From Polytrichum commune (Eukaryota; Streptophyta; Polytrichopsida; Polytrichales; Polytrichaceae), in contig OX485804.1 of assembly GCA_950295325.1 (NCBI GenBank), positions 48,362,001 to 48,426,000 on the forward strand: 64,000 nucleotides of DNA. Reading direction: 5' to 3'. Both the position numbers and the translations under genes were made by a program. The notes beneath the pieces were generated by a model. The model searched no databases. It worked only from the letters and a program-made list of their open reading frames with translations, and was not told the DNA's origin. Each line of letters begins with the position of its first letter. Within the stretch, counting starts at the first letter, position 1. Shown piece by piece: positions 35,073-46,811 of the stretch.

Positions 35073-37229
35073 AATCTATGTAAAATATAATGACTCTTAC
35101 AAAGCTTATGGGCATGGATCCACAACACAAAGCTCAGGTGGATGTGCCAAATTTGGAGCTCCCAAAAGCATGAGAAACAATGAACTGGGAGAATCGACTG
35201 CTAGTTACAGATGAACTGGTTGGTTTGAAAAATAACTAGTTAGAGTTAAGATTTTAGGAAAACTACCGATTGTTGAAGAATAATCTATGGAATATACCTC
35301 AAATAATCTAAAGAAAACACCAAAACATCACTACATGTAACTGGTGGATTTGGAGACAAACTAGGATCTTGACCGATTATGCTAAAAAATTCCCGAGAAA
35401 TTGATGAGGAAAGCGGATGCAACCTTTATTTGAATTTTCTAACCTCTTGTACTAATGTGGTTTTCATATCCTAGGAGAAGTGGGCTAGTTGGGAAAAGTA
35501 ACCATTTAAGACCCATCCACCTTGTGTCATGGATACCCTTTGTAGTATGATATTTTATAAGGATAATGTAACCTCACGAGACTCCGACTCCTCCAAATAC
35601 CCACATGTGTAATGTGAGCAATGTATATAAGTAACACATGGACATGTAAGTCTATTGAATTTCGAAGGCGACGTACATCACCCTAGAATGCCCAAACATG
35701 CAATTTAGTCATTCGTAAAGTAAAGTGGATGAAACCATGGGTTTACTAGTCTCAAACCACAAGTTTATGAAAATTAACACAAGTCACCCAAGTTTTTTTA
35801 ATGCTTAAGTTACCATCCATAAGGAGTGGTGTTAAGCTATTAAAAACTAGCTCTCTAGCTTGTCCTACTAGGATGGGTGGGCCAATAGCATTGCATAGGC
35901 CTATTTAGGATTTAAAACAAGTCTCATGCGCATACCCTTTTTTTAGATCCTAAACCCTCTCAAAGTTTGAGAGGTGGGAAGTGAAGGTCTCCAAATTTGC
36001 ACCTAACTTTCAAAATAATCTTCACAACACAATGAGCTAGTGAGTTGTTAATAGAAAGTTCCCCCCAAAAAGGATGAAATCCACTATTTTGTTTCTCTTT
36101 AGGGGACTTTGCGGATAACTCTAACAAAATTTGAAAGAATCGGTGTTGTGTTGTGACTAGTGTGTATGTTTGACATTTTTCATTTGGCATTCAACTTAAA
36201 CTCCAAAGTGTCAGGTGACATTTTTAAAAACAAAAATGAATGCCAATTGACGTCTACATTTTCTTCTAAAATGTCACCCCAATATCACAGGCCTAGTAGT
36301 ATGTGTCATTTCAATTCCTAACGTGTCAATTGACGTGTTGTTGTTGTTTTTTGTTTTTTGTTTTTTTTTTTGTTTTTTTCATAATGCCTGCATGTCAAAT
36401 TCTAAATTATGCATTTTTTTTAGGGTGCAAGTTATGTCAAATGTTAAAAACTTGCAAAAACTTTGTTGAAAATACACAGTGCTTGTAACAACTTGGTCTT
36501 GGAAGAGGACATGATTTACATAATCTAGAGAACATATCATATTTGCTTCCAACTTTACCTCAATAATTGTTCTTTGCAGAAAATTTGACAATGGTATAAT
36601 AGTTTAGTATAAATTGACGCATTTTTGCATGCAAAGTTCCTTGTAAGACCTAGTTTGAGGGAGGGCTAATAGTGAGGGAGGGGTATGAGTACATGTGGGT
36701 AATTACTGAAGGTGACACTAAATTTCTTTATATTATGAAATTAGTGCCACCAAAAGATCTAGATAGCACAGTTCATTTTGACACTTATTCACTGAAAGTA
36801 TATGTATTATTCAATGACAAAAATGTGTTTGCATATAATTTGTTTATAAAAAAATCTACAGGCACCTCAAAGCATGCATTAATTTTCTTGAAATGTATGA
36901 TAAATGAGCATGTATTCATGGATTTAGTACCACTTAGTATAGATTTCAGCTCTTACTAATTTTGAGACTTGGAAAAATAGTATGTGTATTTGAAAGTTAG
37001 TATCACACACACGAATTGGGATAATCTATGTACATTGAATAGTCCTATTAGTGTGGGTGGAAAATTAGCATGGAAGTAATTAGCATAGGCCACACTAATT
37101 TTCTTGTCAAGATGGAATTACCGTGGCTTCAAGACCATGGGTCTTCCCCTACCTCTTTATGAAGTATTCCAACCAATAAATTTCATATCAACTTTAGGGA
37201 AAAGCAACACATACAAAATAATCACACAC
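35073..37229. other. No gene recognised; fragment of dispersed repeat J
   Basis: 35440-35515 (CATATCCTAGGAGAAGTGGG to AAGACCCATCCAC) matches 62020-62080. Near 36340-36378 is a T-rich tract. Frames up to 95 codons (36672-36959) have no motif. Confidence 0.5.
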
Positions 37230-37385
37230 ATAAAACAATTAGTGTGGCCCACACTAATTTTCTACTAGAAATTTAGTGTGGGTTGAAAAAATTGAGATTC
37301 ACATTCATCCTCATTATGAGATTTAGCAAGAGCTCTCAAAGCTTATTGTGGCCCATAGTGATAGAACTATTTAGTGTATCTTAGA
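37230..37385 (+). repeat. Dispersed repeat L, copy 2, with 21-bp palindrome
   Basis: Contains a perfect palindrome at 37238-37258 (arm ATTAGTGTGG around one C), then TTTTCTACTAGAAATTTAG and GTGGGTTGAAAA as at 8110-8250. The same 21-bp palindrome occurs at 41489-41509. Confidence 0.5.
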
Positions 37386-38789
37386 CATGTGCTATCGTGC
37401 TTGTTGCACCCATGCATAGAAATTAACATCTTGAATGAACCCAATTTCATATACCTATGCAACCATATGACCATGGCCACATGTCTCTAATGCATATGTG
37501 TTCCTACCATATGCATGTATGCTCATGCTCATAAGTCCCATGAACCGCCATTATGTTAATGGAGCACTTTAAGAATAAAAGAATATATATAAAAAAGAAT
37601 ATGAGATTATAATACTTTGTCATATTGCCTATGCCATGTCACCACCTTAAGTCCATGCATGCCACCTCCCTTGGGTTTCCCCAACCATACCCACCTTTCC
37701 ACATTTGTTTCCTCATTATTGTCACATGTTTGTTTTGGGAAGGGTCCTTTGACATGTGGCTATTTTCTTTGAAAGTGTTTTCCTCTTTTTAGGCAAGAAC
37801 TGTGGGGACGATGGGCGACAACCTCCCCACCACCACCACGATGTCTTCCATTGTATATAGGTGGTTAGTGTACTAATGTTGATGGTAATCCCAAAGTGTA
37901 CTATATCAAAATCAATTTCAGACTTGTAGACTAAAAACTACTACAAGTTATCAACTTCAAGTTCTCAACGGTTTTCTACTACCTTGAGATGAAATACAAA
38001 GTGAACAATACCGCGCCGATTGTGGTAATATTGAGTACAAATTTCTTGGTATAATTGACTTATTGATTACATTTGAGGGTGTCATGTTGATCTCATGCAC
38101 CACTACAAGGATCATGAGTTGTTGCCACTAATTACAATGCCACAACAATGTATACAAATCATAAAAAAATTAGGTATCTATTTTTCTTAGTGTATTTGAA
38201 ATGTGAACACCTAAAATTGATCACCCAATGACAACAACCCGTGATCCTTGTAGTGGCTTGGCTCCATATAGAAAGTTTCATAGTTTCTAACTTTGCCAAT
38301 GCCACACAAAATGACATCGCATCAATATAAGCTATCACAATGAATTGACATTTATATCATCAAACTATGTATAGCATTGCACTATTGGATTGATTTGTGT
38401 CACAATGCACCTTGCAAAGTTTGCTATCAAGGTTTCTTGGTGATTGAGCTCCTCCAAAATGCTTGGCATGACCCCAAACCAAATTCATACTGATTAACAG
38501 GTGTCATGGTAGAGTACATTGATATTGAAACACATGACATCCACAACCTAGTGGATGGAATTTTATGACATGGGACTATTACATGGTGCATTTGTTTACC
38601 AACCTCTAGACTTACAAGATTCATTGTAGCATTGCAAATATTCCCCCCTTATGGATGATTTCACCAAAGTGTTGTAAGAGGTGACGATGAATAACTTAAA
38701 ATCCCCCTATCATAGCTTCCACGGTGGCATGGATATAATACTTCAGAATGCAAATATCAACTTCACAATGATTGGTTGGGCGAGCAAGA
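37386..38789. other. No gene recognised
   Basis: 1.4 kb of AT-rich sequence without motif. Confidence 0.5.
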
Positions 38790-38845
38790 ATTATCACATA
38801 TGAACCTATCTCTCATCCATCCAACATAAACACCTGACCCTATAT
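38790..38845 (+). repeat. Dispersed repeat H, copy 3, left part
   Basis: CTATCTCTCATCCATCCAAC and ACATAAACACCTGA as in the other H copies. It resumes at 39117 (TCATCTCAAATGAC) after the SINE insertion. Confidence 0.5.
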
Positions 38846-38858
38846 AGAACTATAATTG

Positions 38859-39103
38859 GTCCGAGATGACCCTAAACTACCCGATGATAATGGAGAGGTA
38901 CCCAAATCTGAAGTGAGGGGTTGGAGGTTCAATTCCTAGTTGTGAAATCTTCTCTCTACTTGACGGAAAAACCAAGAGCCCACCCACCGCAAGGTAGGCA
39001 CTAAACCCCACCTTCCACCGAGGGGATCCTTGAGCAGGGTAAGACCAACATGCTCAAATTCATGTTGGATTGCCCAACATTGTATATTATTATTATTATT
39101 ATT
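38859..39103 (+). mobile_element. tRNA-derived SINE, copy 2, with target duplication
   Basis: 245 bp. The head begins GTCCGAGATGACCCTAA, and GGTTCAATTCC (38926-38936) is a near-perfect polymerase III B box. The A box is not clear. The body shares CCAAGAGCCCACCCACCGCA and GGTAAGACCAACATG with copy 1, and the tail is TATATT then ATT repeats. AGAACTATAATTG (38846-38858) before and AGAAGTATAATTG (39104-39116) after form a 13-bp target duplication with one mismatch, as expected for L1-type priming. It is inserted into repeat H. Confidence 0.85.
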
Positions 39104-39479
39104 AGAAGTATAATTGTTTCATCTCAAATGACTTAAACTACCCTAAATTGGGATTTTTTTAAGACTAATTACAACGTCGAGACAACCTCCGGGATGCATA
39201 CTATTTCCAAGCTCCTTTTTTGATGGTGAATGAGAGTGATTTGTTTTGGTGCTTGGCAATCGTTGTTGTGCCATTCCAATTGTGTGAGCAAGGTGCCGAA
39301 TGCACATTTGCCTTGACACCCCCAATTGTCAGGAGGCACTCGTATTAAAATTGTAATGGAAGATAGTCAGATGGGAAATCTTTGCTGGTCCCACCTTTGA
39401 GTGCTTTCTCTACACGCTTGATGGGCTTGTCGTTGGAGTCAGATTTCTGTTCATTCTTCACATGAGGAGCTTGCAAGAA
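39104..39479. other. No gene recognised; continuation of repeat H
   Basis: 39104-39165 holds the SINE's right target copy and the rest of repeat H. The remainder is unrecognised. Confidence 0.45.
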
Positions 39480-40330
39480 GGGGGGGGGGGGGGATTTAAC
39501 ATAATAACCGCACTACTTGGTTAAGAGAATTTAGCTAACTTATGAGTTAGTGAGGGTTAGCTAACCAAAATTTTAGCGAACTAAAGTCATGGTTGCACCA
39601 CCTAGCTAGGAGAATTAGCTAACAATGTGAGTTGGTTAAATCAACTATCGTAAAGGGCTCTCAATTCCAATGCAAAATCATCATCTTTTTCTCAAAAAAT
39701 TTATGTGGAAACTACTTTGAATTCTCTCACATTCACCACAACGCACTTTGTATCCCACGTGGAAACTACATTCCGACACATGTATAGATGAAATTTGGAG
39801 GGGGGGGGGGGGGCAAGCATTTGACATATTAACCGCACCACTTGGTTAAGAGAATTAGCGGACTTATGAATTAGTGAGGGTTAGATAACCAAAATTCTAG
39901 CAAACTAAAGTCATGGCCGCACCATCTAGCTAGGCGAATCGGCTAACAATGTGAGTTAGTGAAATCAACTATCGTCTATGCAATTGTTTAGAAAAGGGCA
40001 AAGGAATCCTCACTCCGTCTTTGAATGAATTATGCATTTCAACTTTATTTTTGAAGTTTAAGATTTCCATTGTCATTGTTTGCAAGTGCTAATGGGATAA
40101 GTGAATGTCCAAACCGCACCATCTAGCTAGGTGAATTAGCTAACAATGTGAGTTAGTGAAATCAACTATCGTCTATGCGATTGTTTAGAAAAGGGCAAAA
40201 GAATCCTCACTCCATCTTTGAATGAATTATGCATCTCAACTTCATTTTTGAAGTTTAAGATTACCATTGTCACTGTTTGCAAGTGACCAAGAATTTACCA
40301 TTGATAAGTGAATGTCCAAACCGATCAAGT
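39480..40330 (+). repeat. Two layers of tandem duplication with G tracts
   Basis: A 14-G run at 39480-39493 followed by ACCGCACTACTTGGTTAAGA recurs 320 bp later (G run 39800-39813). Within the second part, CCGCACCATCTAGCTAGG at 39917 recurs at 40114, with CTATCGTCTATGC and GTTTAGAAAAGGGCAAA in both. The basic motif, CACCANCTAGNTAGG followed by GAATTAGCTAAC, also makes up parts of 58726-59944, so this is an expanded piece of that element. Confidence 0.75.
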
Positions 40331-40628
40331 GACCAAGAATTTATGTGGAGTTGGAAATGACCACAATAGGGCCACACCCCTTAGGGCATGCCTAGCAACT
40401 ACCCCAAGTTGTTGGACAATGTCTTCCTGGCAATATAGGGAATGGGCCCGGTTTAGGGCAAGCCCATGAGACGCCGTTATCGTCATATTAGTTGGGCATT
40501 TTAGTGTCCCAAGGCCGGCATTTGAGCATTGGTTGGCATGTTTTCTCCGGCGACAACCACCTAATCTTGACTTAGTTTTGGGATGACATGTCTTGTGCAT
40601 ATTGCAATCTCTTATCAAAGAAGGATAA

Positions 40629-41012
40629 GGGCAAGGGTCCATGTAGGCCGTTTGCCCACTACATTCTAGAGAATAGGGGGTTAGAGGTGTTCCCATGTAG
40701 TTAAGCATAAGCCGCCATCCAACCATAAATTGGCGGTCCGGTGGATGGAGCACTAGACTTTCATGTGTTCATTAAAGTATATTCGACTTACAAGTTCCGG
40801 TTACCGAAAGATTGAAGACCGGTTTTAGGAGGAGGAGGTTTTAACTTGACAGAGGAGGAGGAGGAGGTTAGTAGGTGGTCTTGGATATGAGAAGATGAGA
40901 GTAGCTAGTTGGCACATAAGAACCCTACCTCACTAGATTCACTCTGCATTTGGGTGGGTTTGTCCTTATTCACACTAGAATTTGGTGGGCGAGTGGCCTA
41001 CATGGAACTCAC
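40629..41012 (+). mobile_element. MITE-like repeat E, copy 1
   Basis: Ends GGTCCATGTAGGCCGTTTGCCCAC and CACTAGAATTTGGTGGGC followed by GGCCTACATGGAACTCAC are approximate inverted repeats of about 40 bp. The inner part has CTCC-rich and GAGGAGGAGG tracts. Related copies are at 32902-33385 (reverse) and 51265-51487 (partial). No coding capacity. Confidence 0.65.
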
Positions 41013-41133
41013 TTTACTCATGACAATTTATCTATACTTGGCATTACATCTTAATGTTTATTGTTGGGCCTCATGTTGAAGACCGAAGCCCTAAGCCACC
41101 TTCCATGCCGATCACTTCCATTGGAATATTTTA

Positions 41134-41326
41134 ATGCCATATTGCCCAACAACATAGCATAACATTATTCAAATTTATAACAATGTTCTGTGGGATTGAC
41201 AATATTATGCAGAATATTCCCCACATTCAGACTGAATGTGAGGAATATTTTGCAAAATGTTGTCAGTCCCACATAACATTGTTATGGATATGAATAATGT
41301 TATGCGCATGGTTGTTGGACATGCTC
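41134..41326. mobile_element. Fold-back MITE, almost fully self-complementary
   Basis: 41158-41228 and 41234-41304 are near-perfect reverse complements (71 bases each, about ten mismatches, loop AGACT). Complementarity continues outward (CCCAACAAC against GTTGTTGGA). TTA lies on both sides (41131-41133 and 41327-41329). The right end GACATGCTC resembles the GAGCATCCC end of the element at 59948-61122. No open frame. Confidence 0.75.
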
Positions 41327-41488
41327 TTATATGGTATGAAAATTATACCCCTTTCTCTATATAAAAAACGTGTTTGTGTGTGGGTGTGCGCCTTGCCTTG
41401 AATTTTCATCTACCTGTGTAGACAAAAGGCCCATTGAAAATTATGGTGGGAAACTTCAATTTACAATATATAGTGTGGGTAACTGGGA

Positions 41489-41509
41489 ATTAGTGTGGCC
41501 CACACTAAT
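41489..41509. repeat. 21-bp palindrome and MITE F right end
   Basis: Arm ATTAGTGTGG around one C, identical to 37238-37258. It continues as AATTAGACAAAACAATGTA, which matches the right end of MITE F at 33214-33232. Confidence 0.55.
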
Positions 41510-41731
41510 TAGACAAAACAATGTACTACCATAAGTTGCTTCATGTTTCGTAGTTTTTGATGGTGATCTATGATTTCCATGTAGAATTTGAGTGTTGCAA
41601 GCAATGTCAGACTGCTATGTGCAAAATTTTAACATAAATTATGATCAAAATCCAAAGCATGAAGCACTTTGCCGGTGGTAGGTTCAAGATTAGTGAAGAA
41701 TTACATGAAAAGTTGACCAATTAAGTGCTAA

Positions 41732-42287
41732 GGGGTTGTTTACACCATGGACCATGAAGTCGTCCCAAGGACCTGTAAATATGTCATTGGTTGTTGAACT
41801 CATCCCATGACCACTTTAACTTACACCAAGGAAAAAAAAATGTTAGAATGACCATGAAGTTCGAGGTATCCAAAAGACATATTTTAAGGTTTACATTATC
41901 CACTGACATGGTCCAACGAGTTTTGCGGTGGGAGAGGCAAAAGAGGTGCTCTCGTAGAAAAAGGCAAGGGTCCATGGCATAAAAATGATGTTACAATAAA
42001 ATTGTAATGATTTTTTTTAAGAAAATGAAGACGAAGACAAGTGATGACAAAAGATTGGTCAAACTTGACTCTTTTTTCTTTTTTTTAAATGCCCCTTTTA
42101 GATTATTTTTTTAAAAAAAAATCGCACAATCAATTTTTGATGGATGGGTCCTTCCTCTTGATCCACATTCGGTTTACACCTAGTGAGAAACCCAAAGACT
42201 TTGTAAAAAAATATATTTGAAATTCGGACCAGGGGAAAAGGCCATCTTACATGATCCGACCTCATGGTCCACGGTGTAAACCGACCC
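41732..42287. mobile_element. MITE family C, copy 1
   Basis: Starts GGGGTTGTTTACACCATGG and ends CATGGTCCACGGTGTAAACC then GACCC, inverted repeats of more than 25 bp flanked by TAA on both sides (41729-41731 and 42288-42290). Collinear with 59480-59924 (ATGGTCCAACG, GTGGGAGAGGCAAAAGAGG-like, GGCAAGGGTCCATG) with about 110 bp of extra AT-rich sequence. A TAA target suits PIF/Harbinger. Confidence 0.8.
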
Positions 42288-43879
42288 TAATATGAACCTA
42301 TAGGGACTCAACGTATAGGTATGTAAGCTAATGGACTTGTAGTTTGATGAGTTGAAGTGCCACTTCGTCCCCAAGTATAGCCAAGAATTGGGACCCCTGC
42401 CGTGCATGCATCATGAAATTGGTGCAGGCACTTTTAGGATCTCTTTTAATGTTAGTTCAGGCTCCTCACCCGACATTCCATTCATCAAATCACATGTTCC
42501 ACAAGAAGTGGAGACATCAAGAGAGAAATTTATTTGTGACGCTCACATTACAACAACTATAAAGTAGAGGGTGCTTAAACCATTATCATAACTCGTAAAG
42601 GCCACCTCCGCCCGTCCATACCAATGTACATGTTTACATTATGATCCATGAAATTAGACATGCGGACAGTTGAATGTTTCTTTTTTTGTTTTCAAATAAC
42701 ATTTTAAGTTAACAAAGATGTGATTTGTACAGTCATTAGATGTACATATTCTCTTTGTAGAGTTGTTGAATTGAGGTGAAATTCTTAAGATGGTTTTGGA
42801 AAGATTTGGGTCGGGCCTTTCGAGGTTAAGAGCTTAGCATATATATTACTATTAATATTATAGATATTTAAGTGAACCTTGTTAGATTGACAAGGGATTC
42901 CAAAATGCACCAAATTATGTAGAAGTTACAAGGATCCATAAATTTCATTGATAGATGACCAAAAACACAGGATCCTGATGTTAAGATGATGGACATTCTC
43001 ATAACCAATTTGTACTTATTGTGCAAGATTTTACGATGTGGATTTTAGCACATCTACCTTACTAGCTTCGGAAGAATTTTCGACTAGAGGTTTCTAGGTG
43101 CTCAACTTAAATGAGAGATGACAATAGCAAGTGTAAAGGCAAAGGTGATCAAGTAATCAAAGCGAGTATGCAATGAACATTCTACAAATCATGTTGAACC
43201 TAAAACTTGATTGCATTCACTCCATGTGGGCTTGAGAGTAGTGAAATTTTCAAAATTTTGATCTTTGTCAATCGGTGGTTATGAATAGATGAAGTCAATA
43301 AACTCATTATCACCTCTTACTACACTCCGGTAAAATCATCCATGAAAGGGCAAACACATTGTGCCATAGTCCATCTTGCAACCTTTAGGCTAGTAAGCAA
43401 ATGGATGACTTCCATCCCATATATGACCTCAAATTTCCATCCCATGGCATGGGCCACCATTCCCACATCACCAATTCACTTGACCTTGACCCCCGCTACT
43501 AAAGTTATTGTGAGAAACATAAATGGAATGGACTATAAACACATGATGACATCACCTACAATATTTTCCATCCAAAGGAATGGATTATTCAATGCTATGT
43601 GCCAATGCACTTTACCTTGACACCCACTAATGACCTCCCCAAGCAACTAAAAAATAAATGTTTTAGGCAAATTTACATTTGTTGGTTGATATTACGAATG
43701 TTAGTGTGATACAATGCTGAATTCATGGTACCAATATTCAACATCAATAATGGTACCAAAGAGCCTACCGTGTGTATCAACATTGCAATACCAATTGCAT
43801 ATCGATATTTGGTGGGTATGTCGGGGTGAGAGCATCTTTGTATTCTCGAGGTATTATGTCGGGCAATGCCATTATGAAG
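42288..43879. other. No gene recognised
   Basis: 1.6 kb with frames up to 92 codons and no motif until the LINE-like relic begins. Confidence 0.45.
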
Positions 43880-44270
43880 AAATTTCTCAACTATGAATGT
43901 GAATTGTACTTCAAGCAAACATTGACACCATTCCATGCGAAATCATTGTTGCATACTGTACCTTGAATCATAGACTTGTCATTAAGACATGTTGATGGTC
44001 AACTATCTCAATCTCTAGAGATGACAAATTTTTCCATTTTTCCTCTTACAATGTAGTTCAAAATGTGGCACACTTTGTATTGGAGTGTCCCCTACAATGC
44101 CATTTAGAGATAAGTTGCCTTTGCTATTTCAGAATGTAGTAGGCACTAGGGAGTCTTTATTCTTTGTTTCAGTTGGACCAACTCATGATATTAGCCGCTC
44201 TCTCATGGAGGCTACTGCACTCTGCTACTCTAGGGAATTACCATGTTTGACACCTTCTTGACGTACTTCT
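43880..44270 (+). pseudogene. Reverse transcriptase-associated C-terminal relic (LINE-like)
   Basis: Pieces in two or three plus-strand frames read KKFLNYECELYFKQTL, then RDDKFFHFSSYNVVQNVAHF followed by VLECP, then after a +1 shift PFRDKLPLLFQNVVGTRESL and ISRSLMEATALCYSRELP. The order HFxLECPxYxxxR is the zinc-binding region that follows reverse transcriptase in many non-LTR elements. The two cysteines of the usual CX2C are replaced (FHFS), so it is dead. No RT catalytic domain was found upstream. The family call is inference from motif pattern. Confidence 0.5.
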
Positions 44271-44624
44271 AGTTCATAAGCCTTTTGGCATCGTAGACTT
44301 CAAAACCAAGTTCATTTCATTGATACTAAGGCGTTTTCACCTAGGCATCGATAACAAAATGGTGTTGTCCAATACCCATACCCTATTGGTATTAAAAAGA
44401 TGTGAGATTCTCATTTGTAGATATCTGAATGGTATAAAAGAAAAGACAATACCATACAAACATTGGACAAAACATTCATTAGTGGCCTTTGCCACCTCAC
44501 ATACTAAACCAAGCCATGAATTGACACAATACTATTCACCAGTCACTATTTGGATGCAAACATGGTAAAGTGCACCAAAATAGTGCTATGGTATACTAAA
44601 ACCATCTATTTATTGGTCAAAGGC
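44271..44624. other. No gene recognised
   Basis: The 82-codon plus frame at 44320-44568 has no convincing motif. Confidence 0.45.
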
Positions 44625-44669
44625 AAAAAAGTAGTAGCAATTTAAACAACAAATTGCTACTACTTTTTT
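44625..44669. repeat. Perfect 19-bp stem hairpin
   Basis: AAAAAAGTAGTAGCAATTT, loop AAACAAC, then the exact complement ending in TTTTTT. An A/T-flanked perfect hairpin, which could be a minimal fold-back element. Confidence 0.8.
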
Positions 44670-46788
44670 GTTTCATAATGACCTTTATTGTTGTGTTAAA
44701 TACTCAAATGGAGATTATCAAGCTGAGATCTTGAAAACTTATCATGAAAGAGTGATGCTCAAAAGCACATGGTTGAATATAGGTTAGAACATAAATTCAT
44801 GACCTTAAATATTCAGAAGTTGGAATTTTTACATATTCCTTGAATTCATTATATACTTGAGGTCATCATCACAAAACTTTATAGAAAACCATCAATTAGT
44901 GTAATTTTATTGTATTTAAAACAATTTTTAGACAATTACTTGTTCAATATCACCTACTTGCACACCACTTGCACAATCTTCTAAAGTTTGTAGGCTTTTC
45001 TTGGAATTTTTTTCATCATCATAAATTGCTTGGCCTTTGTAGATCAATATGTTTTCAAAATGTCTATGACTATTTTGTTCACAAAATTCAAAGATAGTGT
45101 ATAGTTTTGAATTACTTTCACTTGCACCTAGGTAGGGATCAGGAGTTATCCACTTTACCGTGCTTGCACCCATTTACAATATTGTTACGTGCTCCCAAGC
45201 ATTGTTTACTATTTCTTTTTATTGTTTACAATAAATATAAACCTTCCCCATTTTCAATCCCAATCACATTTTTGACCAATACCGTAGCTCTTCAACATCT
45301 TCGGCAGAAAATAATTAATTTTGAAGGTGCCTAAATTTATGGGAAATTAATTTCGTTGAGAGTCCGAAAAAAAAAGAAATAACATTCAAAGAGTGCCTAA
45401 AATCAAAATAATGCAAGTGACATAGTCTCTCACAAAAACCGCTTTGTATAACTCTCACACAAAGCAAAACCCTGACATACAAGTAAAAGTCAAACTTCAA
45501 GGTAAGGAATGTTGGTTAAGGGAAGTGTTTAGGTTAATCGTAGCCGCCATAGATGAAATTAGGAAAACCATCCATAAATTATAGGAATGACTTGGATGAA
45601 TGTCTAACGTATTTTAAATTACTTTTTGGACCTACCCAATTTTAGAATATTATTTTTGCGGTTTCCTAACTTACTTTTGCACTTTGATTAATTATTAGGC
45701 AAAAAGGTGCCCAAGCTGCTAGAGAGCTATGGTATTCGAACATATTTTTGAAGTTGTGTGCAAACATTTGGAAGAGCTTGGTGTTGACCCCACAAAACCC
45801 AACCAGAGAATGTTATGATATCACTTGCTCATACAAGTGTAGATACACGGAATAAGGTAGATGGGCCTTAAGTGACTTGTTTTCTTAATCAAACCCCTTT
45901 ATTTGATTGGTACATAGTTTGGTGAAGATCAAAGAACAAACATCATAAAGACACCATGTTTAAAAGAGATTGGATTACGTCTTCAAATATGAATAACTAC
46001 TCTACATTTGATAATGACCACAATTGGGAGGACCTATGTATCCAGTTAAGAAATCAGCAACATGCAGTTCAAATAACCATAACTAAAGAAGGGGAGGTCC
46101 GATTTTCCATCTGATTTTTGTAGATGTTTCATCATAGATTTGCTAATGCAACGCGAGTTTTGTTGGGTAAATCTAGTCGATAGAAGTTGGAGAACATGAC
46201 AAATGAACCAAATAGCACCCACAAACCTTATGATTCTTATTTGCTTCAATCAAGGCACAAAAAAGCCAACGTTTCCTACTTAATTACTTGATGCATATTA
46301 ATTGTTTACTTTAGTTCCAACAGGGAGGGGGTCAGCTACACAGTATCCATTTATTGCCACAGCCTTTTGCTTTGGCGAGCCTGTAAGTTTATGTCCATGG
46401 TTGACAAATTCTCCAAATTTTCACATCATGAGAGCCAGAACTACATTAAAATTTTAATTTAGTGTCATATAATATTTATGTCACTGTGGTAACTTTTTGG
46501 ATGACACTTCTTATGAATAGGTTTACATATACTATCATGGATGATGGATGAGATCATCCATTGGCCAAAACCCTATTGTCAGCAACTTGTAATGAACTAT
46601 TATCATGGATGGTTGAAATCTGGATGAAAATCACTTGGTAAGCGATAGTAGTTGCAACACTGTATATCTATAATCATCCAATTTTTGTAATCAAGGAATG
46701 AAATATTATGTTGGGTTAACGTTTAGTGTTGGTGACACTATACCGCGTGGTTTACAACTAATATTGAGCAAGACCATTAGAATTGGTG
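44670..46788. other. No gene recognised
   Basis: 2.1 kb of AT-rich sequence without motif. A diverged trace of repeat J may lie near 45850-45885. Confidence 0.5.
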
Positions 46789-46811
46789 ACACTAAATATC
46801 ATATTTAGTGT
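46789..46811. repeat. 23-bp palindrome, third copy
   Basis: Same palindrome as 18273-18295 and 18549-18571 (arm ACACTAAATAT, centre C). Confidence 0.75.
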
